Below, piece by piece: positions 11,688 through 22,200 of a stretch of DNA of 64,000 nucleotides. The notes beneath the pieces are model-generated. The model saw only the letters and a program-made list of their open reading frames with translations. It ran no database searches and had not been told where the DNA came from. The number at the start of each line of letters is the position of its first letter. Position 1 is the first letter of the stretch. Location of the stretch: NCBI RefSeq assembly GCF_001552595.1, contig NZ_BCRM01000029.1:17756-81755 (forward strand). The letters are read 5' to 3'. This stretch comes from Rhodococcus erythropolis NBRC 15567. GTDB lineage: Bacteria; Actinomycetota; Actinomycetes; Mycobacteriales; Mycobacteriaceae. A program made the position numbers and the translations under genes.

Positions 11688-11865
11688 CCACCCTTGCATG
11701 ATTCGCAACCGGAAAGCTGTCGACACCGCCACTGGCCGGTCAATTGCCATAGATGGTGGTGGGCCAGCGATGAGTCTGCAGGGCACTCTCTCTGACGGCG
11801 CCCTGCCTGTTAGGTCGTCTCGTCGACAGGTTCGAGGGCCGTACCAGCTGAGCAGCGGGCTCGAT

Positions 11866-12501
11866 CTAGCATGGCATCGCTTCGGCGTTCGCGCGGAGTG
11901 TGTGCAACATTTTCCTGCTCATCACGAAACCTATCGGTTCGATGATCGAGCATCCGAAAGCAAGGCGGCTGGTCACTGACCGTCCATGTGAGTATCTCCC
12001 CCGCTCGATCAGTCGTGTTCTGTCCGAGGTTATGGGACGTAGATGGAACGACCACAGAGCATGGTCGGCTATGTCTGGGCCTTCGCCGAGAAGAACCATT
12101 GTCGTGCCGCGTTTGATCATCGTCACGGTCAGAGGGGGCGATTTCGGGTGCAGAGCTACCTTGTCACCCACTTCGAGGAGTTGGAAGTCGGGATTGATAC
12201 CTGCTGCACTCGTGATGTTACATCCCACCATGTTCTCCAATCCGCGATAGCTGTAGAAACCCGCACGTTGTTGGCCTATTTGAATTAGCCACGGCCACAA
12301 CTGATATGCTGCGGAATCGACAGTGATCGCGTGTGTGTACGACCATGCCGCGTTCGGGACGAACTCATCGCCGGGAAGTGTCTCTGCGATCTCCGATGCC
12401 GTTGCGCCCCAGCCAGTTCTCCACCGACGCATCGGCCTCGATGCAAGTATGTGAAAAGCAATGAGACCAGCACCGCCGATCGATTCCGCAGCCTCATTCA
12501 T
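11866..12501 (-). CDS. SRPBCC-fold protein
   Basis: 211 residues. It has the pattern of START/SRPBCC proteins found with membrane proteins in actinobacteria: ITVDSAAYQLWPWLIQIGQQRAGFYSY, then NMVGCNI, LLEVGDKVALHP and WSFHLRPITSDRTRLIER. The family binds hydrophobic ligands in a helix-grip cavity. The gene is the last of a leftward run after the ABC exporter genes; its ATG overlaps the stop of the preceding small frame (12498-12501). That linkage suggests a part in handling the same lipid-like or toxic substrate, which is inference. Confidence 0.75.
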   Translation of the reverse strand: MNEAAESIGGAGLIAFHILASRPMRRWRTGWGATASEIAETLPGDEFVPNAAWSYTHAITVDSAAYQLWPWLIQIGQQRAGFYSYRGLENMVGCNITSAAGINPDFQLLEVGDKVALHPKSPPLTVTMIKRGTTMVLLGEGPDIADHALWSFHLRPITSDRTRLIERGRYSHGRSVTSRLAFGCSIIEPIGFVMSRKMLHTLRANAEAMPC

Positions 12502-12812
12502 TCCGCGTCCACATGCTCGTGCTGCCCAGCCGAGACGCGGCCGGTTTCGCTACAGGCTCCTCGGGCACCGAACTCGCCTGTGCACCCCGCTGTCGTCGAC
12601 GCGACTTTCGGCCACGCCTCTGCATAGGTGGTCGTCGGATCCGCGACCGCACCGATTGCCGCGAAAACGGCATTCGACCAGGCAAGCGGGTGGAGCGCTT
12701 CTGGGTCGACGGCGAATACTGTGGTCACAACGATTGGCAGCACATGTGCAGGACTGTTGTCGATGGTCGTCACGGGAGCCTCAATTGCTTTGTCTTCGAA
12801 TCGGTTCGACAC
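12498..12812 (-). CDS. Small protein of unknown function in the ABC exporter operon
   Basis: A 104-residue frame between the ABC permease (stop 16 bp upstream) and the SRPBCC gene, whose ATG it overlaps by four bases. The first 70 residues (for example APVTTIDNSPAHVLPIVVTTVF) read like protein; the Ser/Cys-rich tail is less convincing. The GTG start at 12812 lacks a clear ribosome site. No family was recognised. The tight packing is the main reason to list it. Confidence 0.4.
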   Translation of the reverse strand: MSNRFEDKAIEAPVTTIDNSPAHVLPIVVTTVFAVDPEALHPLAWSNAVFAAIGAVADPTTTYAEAWPKVASTTAGCTGEFGARGACSETGRVSAGQHEHVDAE

Positions 12813-12828
12813 CAGTTTTGGGTGCGGT

Positions 12829-13668
12829 CTACGCGTCTCGACGTCTGAGCATGTAACCGGCGAAGCCGATCAAGAGTACGGTCCAGATCACCGCGACGCC
12901 GAAACCTTGCCACGGCGAGAGCAGATCTCCGGGGGCTTGCTTCGGTGAGGCGATCAAGCTCCCGGCCTGCGAGGGCAAATAGGCGTGGACGTGTTGTCCG
13001 ATACTGCCGGGCAGCAGCTGAGCAAGGGGCGCCAAAACGAGAACGAAACCGATGATGCCGGTGACAGCTCCCGCTGTGTGGCGGACGAGAGCGCCGATCG
13101 CGATCGCCATCACTCCCAGCACCGAAAGGTACAGACCTGCACCGACTACGGCTCGCAGGACACCCGGATCACCCAACGACACCGATACGCGCGACCCCAT
13201 CACCGCCGATCCGACAAAGAACGCCGGAAAGGCCGCGAGCTCGCCGACCACGAAGACCACAACCATGAACAGTCCTGACTTGGCGGCCAGGACCGGTATC
13301 CGCGCAGGGACCGCCAGCAGGCTCGCTCTGATCGTTCCGCTGGCGTACTCGCTGGTCATGACGAGAACGCCGAGGACACACACCGCCAGCTGTCCGAGCT
13401 GAAAACCGGCGCCGAGAATCTGGCGAGTAGGGTCGGCCACAATCTGCATTTGGGCAAGCGGATCGACTCTGTCCCAGTACGCCACGGTAAACCACGTGAA
13501 CAGCGCAGTGAAACCGACAGTGACGACAACCAGCAGCGACAGGGACCAGATCGCCGAGCGGAGCGATACGAGTTTGGTCCACTCCGATTTCAGCAATCCC
13601 ACAAAATTCAGGCTGCTGAGGTGCTGCGCAGGCGCAGCGGGTTCGTCATGAAACGCGGAGATACTCAT
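12829..13668 (-). CDS. ABC-2 type transporter permease
   Basis: 279 residues with six hydrophobic segments in the ABC-2 layout. A cytosolic N-terminus carries LLKSEWTKLVSLRSAIWSL, the usual start of actinobacterial ABC-2 permeases, and helix 3 is followed by MTSEYASGTIRASLLAVPAR. The protein ends GYMLRRRDA. It forms the membrane channel for the ATPase encoded just before it; the two genes overlap by four bases (13665-13668). Substrate is unknown; such two-gene exporters often move drugs or lipids. Confidence 0.85.
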   Translation of the reverse strand: MSISAFHDEPAAPAQHLSSLNFVGLLKSEWTKLVSLRSAIWSLSLLVVVTVGFTALFTWFTVAYWDRVDPLAQMQIVADPTRQILGAGFQLGQLAVCVLGVLVMTSEYASGTIRASLLAVPARIPVLAAKSGLFMVVVFVVGELAAFPAFFVGSAVMGSRVSVSLGDPGVLRAVVGAGLYLSVLGVMAIAIGALVRHTAGAVTGIIGFVLVLAPLAQLLPGSIGQHVHAYLPSQAGSLIASPKQAPGDLLSPWQGFGVAVIWTVLLIGFAGYMLRRRDA

Positions 13669-14615
13669 CTCGCGGCGCTTTCTGTAGCGAGAGGCATCAG
13701 CGACCGCTCGTGGGGCGTCATTGCAGGGTGGGTGAGGTTCATGAACGCTTCCTCCAACGTAGCCACTTCCGGTGTCAGCTCGTAGATCGCGATGTGATGC
13801 TGATTGGCGAGTTCGCCGACACGCTGAGCGGAAGTATCACGCACGGTGAGTGCGCCGTCATCACGCGCGCCAGTGTGCCCGCCGTCCGAGGCGATACGTT
13901 CGGCGAGTGCCGGCGAATCGGATGACCTCACCAACACGGAGGTGTGGCTGCTTCGAGCGACCAATTCCTTGGTGGTGCACTGTGCTATCAGTTTTCCGTG
14001 ATCGATCACGACGAGGTTGTCAGCGGTTTGCGCCATTTCGCCCATGAGATGGCTGGAGACGAACACAGTTCTTCCCTCGCTTGCGAGGTGCCTCATCATG
14101 GAGCGCATCCAGAAGATGCCGTCTGGATCCAATCCGTTGATCGGTTCATCCATGATGAAGGTCGTCGGATCCCCCAAGAGTGCTGCTGCGATTCCCAAAC
14201 GCTTGCGCATACCGAGCGAAAAGGAACCCGCACGTTCTCCCTTGACGTCACGGAGGCCGACGAGATCGAGGACCTCATCGATACGGTTCCTCGAAATAGA
14301 CTGTGTTTGAGCGAGATAAAGCAGATGATTGTACGCCGATCGACCTGCGTGAACAGCCTCGGAATCCAGGAGTGTGCCGACTTCACGCAAGGGCTGACGG
14401 AGCTGGGCATAGTTCACGCCGTTGATGTGGGCATGTCCATGAGTGGGGTGGTCGAGCCCGACGATCAATCGCATCGTGGTGGACTTTCCTGACCCGTTCG
14501 GACCGAGAAACCCTGTCACTGAACCGGATTCGACGTCGAAAGACAGGTTGTCGATCACAAGCTTGTCGCCGTAACTCTTGCTGAGCTCTCGAACTTCGAT
14601 CGTGTGGCTCATCAC
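13665..14615 (-). CDS. ABC transporter ATP-binding protein
   Basis: 316-residue ATPase of the DrrA/bacitracin-exporter type. Walker A is GPNGSGKST at about 39-47, the signature is SFSLGMRKR near 135, and Walker B is TFIMDEPINGLDPDG near 155, followed by the switch His in VSSHLMGEM. The C-terminal 90 residues form the extra domain usual for this class. It drives export through the permease encoded downstream. There is no regulator beside it. The gene starts a leftward unit that also holds the SRPBCC protein. Confidence 0.9.
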   Translation of the reverse strand: MMSHTIEVRELSKSYGDKLVIDNLSFDVESGSVTGFLGPNGSGKSTTMRLIVGLDHPTHGHAHINGVNYAQLRQPLREVGTLLDSEAVHAGRSAYNHLLYLAQTQSISRNRIDEVLDLVGLRDVKGERAGSFSLGMRKRLGIAAALLGDPTTFIMDEPINGLDPDGIFWMRSMMRHLASEGRTVFVSSHLMGEMAQTADNLVVIDHGKLIAQCTTKELVARSSHTSVLVRSSDSPALAERIASDGGHTGARDDGALTVRDTSAQRVGELANQHHIAIYELTPEVATLEEAFMNLTHPAMTPHERSLMPLATESAAR

Positions 14616-14855
14616 GGCCTACCAGAATTCGGTTGCGCAGACGCTGACGGTGCGGTGCAGATCGTTCCGGGCCATGTATCAATCGCACAGGCCGCCGCCT
14701 CGCGTTCCCCATCTCCGGCACTCACGTGAAATTGCGGACCGCGATCGCGCATCCCCTCGGCTCCCGCAGTTGCTGTAAGCCTACGCATATGGGTTCCTTC
14801 GTCGGAGGGATGGAACTGAGGGAGCGGACAGGGTCTGTGGTCATCGGCAACGCTG

Positions 14856-15164
14856 TCAGGGGACCGGCACCTCTTCGGTCGCGCGATGAACCTCGATTCG
14901 ACAGTCCTTCACCACAGCGGCGACGGAAGCAACTGCGACCAGAACAGGTGCCGCTATGGCGACCACGACGCCAACCGTGACCGGAATCTCGAAAATGGTG
15001 TGGTCATGGTCGTTTTTCACCACAATTCGTCGGACGTTGCCATCGTGTAGCAGCTTCTTCACCGCATCAGTGACCTCAGCTTCCTGAACCTGGAAGCTGT
15101 TCGTCGGAGGAGCGGCGCCCATGGATCCGTTTACTGAATTTCCCTGTTCCTGCATAGTCGACAT
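14856..15164 (-). CDS. DUF4342 family small membrane-associated protein
   Basis: 102 residues. The core reads VTDAVKKLLHDGNVRRIVVKN, then TIFEIPVTVGVVVAIAAPVLVAV and a short CRIEVHR strand. This is the DUF4342 layout: a small helical domain, a beta hairpin, one hydrophobic segment and a final strand. The exact start is uncertain, with ATGs at 15164 and 15155 both possible. It belongs to the hypoxia cluster by position; the function of the family is unknown. Confidence 0.75.
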   Translation of the reverse strand: MSTMQEQGNSVNGSMGAAPPTNSFQVQEAEVTDAVKKLLHDGNVRRIVVKNDHDHTIFEIPVTVGVVVAIAAPVLVAVASVAAVVKDCRIEVHRATEEVPVP

Positions 15165-15238
15165 TCCGTTCTGTACCAACGCACGATGTGGACGCGGCGC
15201 GATATCGGGGCGCCTGGTAGCCGATCGACTACCCGTCA

Positions 15239-15378
15239 TCAGTGTCGGGGGCGGAACATCGCGTGCGTAGAGTCTTTGTACCTGCGGGGCAGTTCTTTAC
15301 GGATGCAGATGTCGAGCACCCACACAGCAATAGTGAGCTCGGGGCTCTCGAACGGATGATGACCTTCGCCCCGGCCAT
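15239..15378 (-). pseudogene. Small gene apparently split by a frameshift
   Basis: An ATG at 15378 has a very strong ribosome site (GAGGAGG seven bases upstream) and reads MAGAKVIIRSRAP. From about 15340 the better protein is in another frame: LTIAVWVLDICIRKELPRR, ending at 15239. Adding one base near 15340 would join them into a plausible protein of about 46 residues. The uncorrected frame instead ends at 15229. Either the gene is mutated or the sequence has an error. No family was recognised. Confidence 0.4.
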
Positions 15379-15451
15379 GGGCACCTCCTCGTAGTGGCAG
15401 GGCCTTTTCGGCAGTCCGCACCACTCGGCCCCGCTGGTCGTCATGGTGACC

Positions 15452-15474
15452 AGTGACCCTATGACCGGGTCACT
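15452..15474. promoter_or_regulatory. Inverted repeat, likely operator
   Basis: Perfect arms AGTGACCC and GGGTCACT are separated by seven bases. The repeat lies in the short divergent region between the small leftward gene (start 15378) and the rightward alcohol dehydrogenase (start 15495), about 20 bp from the latter. It does not match the DevR-like boxes, so another regulator may bind here. Confidence 0.5.
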
Positions 15475-15494
15475 GAACCGGCGATCATCACAGG

Positions 15495-16553
15495 ATGGAC
15501 AGAGCGCGAGCGGGAACTGAACGCGCCGACACGTCGGCGTCTGGGTCGGCCACGATGCTGGGCTGGCGCGTCCTTGAACCCACGTCGATCCATGCGCACC
15601 CTATGACGTTCGGACGCATTCCGCGGCCCACGATTCGGCCTGACGAGCTTCTCGTCAAAGTCGTCGCGTGCGGGGTCTGCCGGACCGATCTTCACGTCAG
15701 CGAAGGGGACCTCCCCATCCACAAATCCGGTGTGGTCCCCGGTCACGAGGTCGTCGGGTTGGTCGAGGAAGTGGGAGATTCCGTATCCGGATTCGCATTC
15801 GGTGATCGAGTCGGGGTGCCATGGCTGCACTCCACATGTGGCAGCTGCCGATTCTGTGTGCGCGGGGCCGAAAATCTGTGCCCGAATTCCACGTACACCG
15901 GCTGGGACGTCGACGGCGGATACGCCGAATACATTTCCGTTGCTGCAGCATTCGCGCTTGCGTTGCCTTCGAGCTACAACGACGTCGAGTTGGCGCCGTT
16001 GTTGTGTGCTGGCATCATCGGCTTCCGCGCTCTCGAACGCACCGATCTGCCCGAAGGTGGGCGTCTGGGGATCTACGGATTCGGAGGTAGCGGGCATCTA
16101 GCAGCGCAGATCGCGATGGCACGAGGATGCGAAGTGCACGTAATGACGCGCAGTCCTTCGGCGCGCACACTCGCACTCGAGCTGGGCGTGGCCTCCGTTC
16201 AAGGCTCACACGACCGACCGCCCGTGCCGCTCGATGCGTCGATTCTGTTCGCCCCTGTCGGCGACCTGGTTCCTGTTGCGCTCGAGTCCTTGGATCGAGG
16301 GGGTGTTCTGTCGATCGCCGGTATTCACCTGTCGAACATCCCGCCGATGAACTATCAGCGGCACCTCTTCTACGAACGCCAAGTGCGCTCAGTGACAGCC
16401 AACACCCGCATCGATGCCGTCGAGTTCCTTGATTTTGCGGGCCACCATCATCTGGATGTCAGGGTGCAGAGGTATCCGCTCGCCGACGCGGATCGTGCGC
16501 TCATGGACCTGGCTGACGATCGTGTCACCGGTGCTGCGGTGCTGGTGTACTGA
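15495..16553 (+). CDS. Zinc-binding alcohol dehydrogenase (AdhA-like, dormancy-cluster type)
   Basis: 352-residue medium-chain dehydrogenase. Zinc ligands are Cys62 (CGVCRTDLH) and His84-Glu85 (PGHEVVG); the structural zinc loop has Cys115, 118, 121 and 129. The nucleotide-binding motif is [14 protein letters not shown], and the following VMTRSPSAR has a basic residue in place of an acidic one, which may favour NADP. It is only distantly like the AdhP-like enzyme at 9451-10461, so the two are not recent duplicates. The start at 15495 is provisional; ATG at 15555 begins at the conserved MLGWRV. It overlaps the P-ATPase start by one base (TGATG). Confidence 0.85.
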   Translation: MDRARAGTERADTSASGSATMLGWRVLEPTSIHAHPMTFGRIPRPTIRPDELLVKVVACGVCRTDLHVSEGDLPIHKSGVVPGHEVVGLVEEVGDSVSGFAFGDRVGVPWLHSTCGSCRFCVRGAENLCPNSTYTGWDVDGGYAEYISVAAAFALALPSSYNDVELAPLLCAGIIGFRALERTDLPEGGRLGIYGFGGSGHLAAQIAMARGCEVHVMTRSPSARTLALELGVASVQGSHDRPPVPLDASILFAPVGDLVPVALESLDRGGVLSIAGIHLSNIPPMNYQRHLFYERQVRSVTANTRIDAVEFLDFAGHHHLDVRVQRYPLADADRALMDLADDRVTGAAVLVY

Positions 16554-19216
16554 TGAGCCGGTCGGCGTTACCTGTCACCTCGCTCGATCCGTCGAAGGCG
16601 CCCAACGAATACAGTGCGGCTGAGGCGTCCATCGCCGAGTTCGCGGAAGTACTCGCGTTGTTGGATACCACCTCGGCTGGATTGACTAGCGCAGAAGCAT
16701 CACGGCGGCTCGCCGAGTACGGCCCCAATGCCGTCCGTTCACACCGCGTCAGTGCCGCAGCGGTCCTGGCCCGTCAACTGAAAAGCGCGATCCTTGCGCT
16801 CCTCGCTGTCACTGCGGTCATCTCGTTCTTCCTGGGCGATCGAAACGATGCCGTCATCATCGGCGTCATCTTGACGGCGAGCATCGGGCTCGGATTCACC
16901 AACGAATACCGGGCTGAGCGGGCAAGTGCAGCGCTCCATTCGCAGGTACGGCACACGGCGGTGACACTACGAGACGGATCCGCGACGGAGGTCGACGTCG
17001 CCGATCTGGTACCCGGCGACATCCTTCGTCTCACCTTGGGGTCGGTGGTTCCCGCGGACCTGCGGCTGATTGCTGTCAACGGATTCGAGTGCGACGAGAG
17101 CATGCTCAGCGGAGAGTCGCTTCCAGCACCGAAATCGTTGTCTCCGTTACCTCCAGGAAGCGCACAGGCCGACCTCGTCAACTGCGCATTCATGGGTACC
17201 GTGGTTCGGGCCGGCACCGCGGACGGTGTCGTCATTGCAACGGGGAATCATGCGGAGTTCGGCCGAATTGCTGCCGCGCTCGGCCAGAAACACCCGGAGA
17301 CGGACTTTCAGATCGGCCTGCGGAAATTCTCGATGCTGTTGTTGAAGGTGGCGCTCGCTTTGGTGTCGATGATTTTGATCATCAACCTGGTTCTCGAGCG
17401 CCCTGTGATCGAGTCACTACTCTTTGCGCTGGCAATCGCCGTCGGTATCACCCCGCAACTGCTTCCCGCGGTGGTCAGTTCGAGCTTGGCCTCGGGATCC
17501 CGCCAACTCGCCAAACACAAGGTCTTGGTCAAAAGGCTTGTCTGCATTGAAGATCTGGGTGATCTGGATGTCTTGGTGACCGACAAAACCGGCACGCTCA
17601 CCAACGGTCAGATCACCTTCACACATGCACTGACCCCCGACGGCCTCGCCGACGACCGAGTCCTGCGGTACGGACTACTCGCCACCGAGTCCCGCCCCGA
17701 GCACGCCGCTCAGATCGGACCTGGCGCGAACCCTATGGACGCGGCCTTGTGGCAAGCGTCCGACTCGGAACGAGGCCTCGTCGCAGGGTTCACCACCCTC
17801 GGCATTCATCCCTTCGATCACGAGCGGAGGATGACATCAGCGCTGGTGCGCGGCCCGTCGGCGTCCAGTCCTGAAGTGGTGGTCAAAGGGGCCCCGGAAG
17901 TTCTCTTGGATCGATGTCTCGAGGTGTCGACTGCGGCGCACAGGACTCTGACTGCCCTTTTCGCTGACGGCAGTCGTGTGGTCGCGGTCGCCGCCAAATC
18001 CGCGCCCGGTCTCACCCAGATCACCGCAGAGGACGAAGCGGCCCTGACGCTCGTCGGTTTCCTGGTATTCCTCGACGAACCGAAGGCCGCGGCCAAAGCC
18101 TCACTGAAGGAACTGAACGCACTCGGCATTGCCGTCAAGGTGGCGACGGGCGACAACGCGCAGGTGGCGGAGAAAGTCTGTCGCGATCTCGGATTAGCTT
18201 CCGGTGGAACTCTTCTCGGCGCAGAAATCGACGCGATGGACGATCAATCATTGACCGAAAATGCCCAACTGGCCACGATCTTCGCGCGGGTATCCCCCGA
18301 ACAGAAAGCACGGGTCATCCGCCTGTTGCGCCGGCGGGGCCGGGCGGTGGGATTCCTCGGCGACGGCGTCAACGACGCTCTCGCGTTGCACGCTGCCGAC
18401 GTCGGGATCTCGGTCGACACGGCGACAGATGTCGCGAAGGACGCTGCCGATGTTCTGCTGCTCGAAAAGGACCTGGGAGTGTTGGCCACCGGAGTGTCCG
18501 AAGGTCGACGAATATTCGCGAACACGATCAAGTACGTCCTCATGGGAACCTCGAGCAACTTCGGCAACATGTTCAGCGCTGCAGCAGCGTCGGCGGTTCT
18601 TCCGTTCCTTCCGATGCTCCCGAGCCAGATACTCCTGAACAACCTGCTCTACGATTCGAGCCAACTGACCATCCCCACCGACCACGTCGACACCGAACAA
18701 CTTCAGGCACCATCGCACTGGAACATCGCGTTCATCCGCAAGTTCATGCTGACATTCGGTCCGATCAGTTCACTGTTCGATTTCATGACGTTCGCCGTGA
18801 TGCTGGGCATCTTTCATGCCGGTCCCGAGTTGTTCCGAACGGGTTGGTTCGTCGAGTCCTTGGCTACACAGACGTTGATCATCTTCGCGATCAGGACCCG
18901 CCGGACACCGTTCTTCCGAAGCCGGCCCAGCGCGGCCCTGGTCATCTCGACGGCCGCGGTCATGGCCATCGGTGTTGCGCTCACTGTTTCGCCGTGGGCC
19001 GACGATCTCGGGTTCACCGCCCTCCCGCTGGACTTTTTCGTCGCTCTGGTCCTCATGGTGGCGGTGTATCTCGTGTTCGTCGAGTTCGCGAAGAAGATGT
19101 TCTACAGCGAACCTGTGCATCCAACATCGCACGAACGTGTACGCGGGACCATGCACCGTATCCATCGCCGAGCGTCCAGGTTCAGCACGCCCCTGCCACT
19201 GCCGAGAACACAGTAG
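16553..19216 (+). CDS. Magnesium-type (P3B) P-type ATPase
   Basis: 887-residue membrane pump. The phosphorylated residue is Asp344 in DKTGT, and the hinge GDGVNDA is at 603-609. The N-terminal cation-ATPase domain holds the GES loop (SMLSGESLPAP). The helix-4 segment VGITPQLLPAVVSSSLASGS matches the MgtA/MgtB class, where GLTPEMLP is typical, and Glu is replaced by Gln here. Helix 5/6 carry the NNLLYDSSQLTIPTDHVD segment also seen in MgtA. It probably imports Mg2+ at ATP cost. P-type ATPases are common members of DosR regulons. It lies between alcohol dehydrogenase and the sugar phosphorylase fusion and may share their transcript. Confidence 0.9.
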   Translation: MSRSALPVTSLDPSKAPNEYSAAEASIAEFAEVLALLDTTSAGLTSAEASRRLAEYGPNAVRSHRVSAAAVLARQLKSAILALLAVTAVISFFLGDRNDAVIIGVILTASIGLGFTNEYRAERASAALHSQVRHTAVTLRDGSATEVDVADLVPGDILRLTLGSVVPADLRLIAVNGFECDESMLSGESLPAPKSLSPLPPGSAQADLVNCAFMGTVVRAGTADGVVIATGNHAEFGRIAAALGQKHPETDFQIGLRKFSMLLLKVALALVSMILIINLVLERPVIESLLFALAIAVGITPQLLPAVVSSSLASGSRQLAKHKVLVKRLVCIEDLGDLDVLVTDKTGTLTNGQITFTHALTPDGLADDRVLRYGLLATESRPEHAAQIGPGANPMDAALWQASDSERGLVAGFTTLGIHPFDHERRMTSALVRGPSASSPEVVVKGAPEVLLDRCLEVSTAAHRTLTALFADGSRVVAVAAKSAPGLTQITAEDEAALTLVGFLVFLDEPKAAAKASLKELNALGIAVKVATGDNAQVAEKVCRDLGLASGGTLLGAEIDAMDDQSLTENAQLATIFARVSPEQKARVIRLLRRRGRAVGFLGDGVNDALALHAADVGISVDTATDVAKDAADVLLLEKDLGVLATGVSEGRRIFANTIKYVLMGTSSNFGNMFSAAAASAVLPFLPMLPSQILLNNLLYDSSQLTIPTDHVDTEQLQAPSHWNIAFIRKFMLTFGPISSLFDFMTFAVMLGIFHAGPELFRTGWFVESLATQTLIIFAIRTRRTPFFRSRPSAALVISTAAVMAIGVALTVSPWADDLGFTALPLDFFVALVLMVAVYLVFVEFAKKMFYSEPVHPTSHERVRGTMHRIHRRASRFSTPLPLPRTQ

Positions 19217-19242
19217 TGACTATCTGGCAGGACGAGTGTCCG

Positions 19243-22200
19243 ATGTCCCTGACGATCGGCACCGGAAGCTTTCGAGGTGTGCTCTTCGACATGGACGGCG
19301 TCGTCACCGACACAGCCTCACTGCATTTCGCAGCGTGGCGGCGACTGTTCCACCAGCTGTCCGGTGAAGGACGGTTCGGCACCGTCGACCTCAGTCGAGG
19401 TGACTACCTCGAGTACATCGACGGGAGGGAACGCGCCGCCGGATTGGAAGCATATTTGTTCTCCCGCGGCGTCACCCTCCCTGCGAAAGCATCGGAGTGC
19501 GGTGCGCAAGGACCAACGATCGAGTCACTCGCGCACGACAAGGACAGATACTTTCTGGACGAAATCGCGGCGATCGGGGTGAAAACCATCGCCCCCACCG
19601 TCCGGCTGCTGCAGCGTCTTCATTCCGCCCGCATACCGACGGCACTGGTGTCAGCAAGCCGAAACGCCGGCCTGGTCCTCGAACGCGGCGAAATCAGCGA
19701 CTACTTCTGCGTTCGCGTCGACGGAATCGATGCTGCCACGCTGTCGTTGGACGGCAAGCCCAGCCCTGAGATGTTCCTCGAAGCCGCGCGCCGACTGAAA
19801 TTGCACCCCGCTCAATGCGTGGTGATCGAAGACGCTCAGGCCGGGGTCCGCGCCGCGAAGGACGGTGGATTCGGGCTCTCCGTCGGGCTGGGGAACGATC
19901 ACGCGGCTCTGATGTCGAACGGAGCCGATGTCGTCGTCGACAATCTCGATCTTCTGGATGTGCAACTTACTCCCACCGCACCGAGGGCAGGGGACAACGT
20001 CGATTCCGAATGCGCCCTGTGCCAGGAGTCCGGCGAAGACGAGTGGTCACTGGAATACCGCGGAATCGATCCCGACACCGCCGGCACACGCGAGGCGTTG
20101 CTGACCCAAGGCAATGGGTACTTCGCCACCCGGGGCGCCCTGGCAGAGACGACAGCTGACGGAATCCACTATCCCGGCGTGTACGTGGCAGGGTGCTACA
20201 ACAGATTGACCTCCCACATCGACGATCGAAGCCGCACCGACGAAAGCATCGTCAACCTCCCCAACTGGGCCCACTTCACCTTCCGCGCTACTGGCGGAAC
20301 GTGGCTGGGCGCCCACACTCATGCCGTGCATCATCATCACGAATCGTTCGACCTCCGCCGGGGCGTCCTCCGGAGGGAAAGTGTGGTCGGTGATTCCGCA
20401 GGCCGGATCACACGCATCACTCAGCACCGACTGGTGTCGATGGACGATCCTCATCTGGCAGCACTGACGACCACGCTCACCGCCGAGAACTGGTCGGGAT
20501 CCGTCGAAGTCCGCTCGGGCATCGATGCCGGCGTCACCAATTCCAATGTTCCGGAATATGCACTGCTCGACGGATATCATTTCGATCAGGTCAGTGCGAA
20601 GTCTATTGGCGTGGAATCGATCTCGTCGACCGTGCACACCCGACAATCACAGATCCGCATCGCCCAAGCGGAACGCCTGCGCGTTCGGCGCAGCGACGGT
20701 GCAGCGGTCGAGCACACGCGCCGAGTCGAAATCGTCGATTCGACCACGTTCCAGATCCTCTCGTGCCGCATCGAGCAAGGTCACGCCTTGAACTTCGAGA
20801 AGACAGCGACCATTTTCACCTCCCATGACCGCTCCATCTCCGAACCCGAGTTCGCCGCACGGCAATGCCTCGAGGATTCCCCCGGCAATGCCGAACTCTC
20901 ACAACGCCATTGCGAGGCCTGGCACGAACTGTGGCAACGATTTTCCACCATCTTGGAAGGGGATGGGATGACAGCACTGGCAACCAACGTCCAGATGGCT
21001 CATGTCCTTCAGACCCTCTCGGCGCACACAAGCCCCTTGGATGTCGGGGTGCCGGCGCGGGGCCTTCACGGCGAAGCGTATCGAGGACACGTGTTCTGGG
21101 ACGAACTCTTCGTCCTGCCTCTTCTCACCACACGCCTGCCCGAACTTGCGCGCTCGTTGCTGCTTTATCGCCATCGCAGACTCCCCCACGCCCGGCGCAG
21201 CGCGCGCGACGCCGGCCTCGCAGGTGCAATGTTTCCGTGGCAGAGCGGCAGCGACGGCCGCGAAGAAACACCGCAGGAACTGTTCAATCCGCGGTCCAGA
21301 CGGTGGATGCCTGATAATTCTCGGCGCCAGCATCATGTCAATCTCGCTGTCGCCTACAATATTTGGCGATACTGGCAGACCACCACCGATCTTGGATTTC
21401 TCACCGATTTCGGCGCCGAGATCCTCGTCGACAATGCCCGATTCTGGAGTAGTCTCGCCGAATACGATGCTGATTCCGATCGCTACGACATCCGCGGAGT
21501 GATGGGACCGGACGAATTCCACGACGGCTACCCAGGACACGCGGGCGCAGGGATCGACAACAACAGCTACATCAACATCATGACCGCATGGACTCTGGTG
21601 AGAACGCTCGACACCATCGCGATCATCGGAGGTGCAAACGGCTCCGCCACCGGGCGGCGATTGCGGATTGCCGACAGCGAGCTCGCACACTGGGAACACA
21701 TCAGCCGACGGCTCCGGCTGACCTTCCTCGACAACGGAATACTCAGTCAGTTCGAGAACTTCCAATCCTTGAAAGAACTCGACTGGGCCGACTACCGCGC
21801 ACGCTACGGCGACATCGGCAGGCTCGACCTGATCCTCGAAGCCGAGGGCGATTCGTGCATCAATTATCAAGCCACCAAACAGGCCGATGTTCTCATGCTC
21901 TTGTACCTGTTCCCCGCGGAAGTGCTGACCGACCTGATCACACGGCTGGGCTATCCGTTCGACCCCATGTCCATACCTCGCACCGTCGACTACTACGTGC
22001 AGAGAACCTCGCACGGATCAACCCTGAGCCGAGTGGCACACACCTGGGTCCTTGCCCGCGGAAACAGATCACAATCGTGGGAAATGCTGACCCAGGCGTT
22101 GTCGACGGACCTATCCGACAGCCAGGGCGGAACCACCCGAGAGGGAATCCATCTGGGGGCGATGGCCGGAAGCATCGATATCCTCCAACGCTGCTACACC

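Noticed and set aside
18844..19242. In-frame extension of the HAD-GH65 gene by 133 residues
   Set aside because: It overlaps the P-ATPase gene in another frame, is Arg/His-rich and lacks a ribosome site; the HAD domain starts naturally at 19243.
20899..22014. 371-residue leftward open frame inside the GH65 gene
   Set aside because: It is antisense to a well-conserved domain and has no family likeness; long antisense frames are expected in high-GC DNA.
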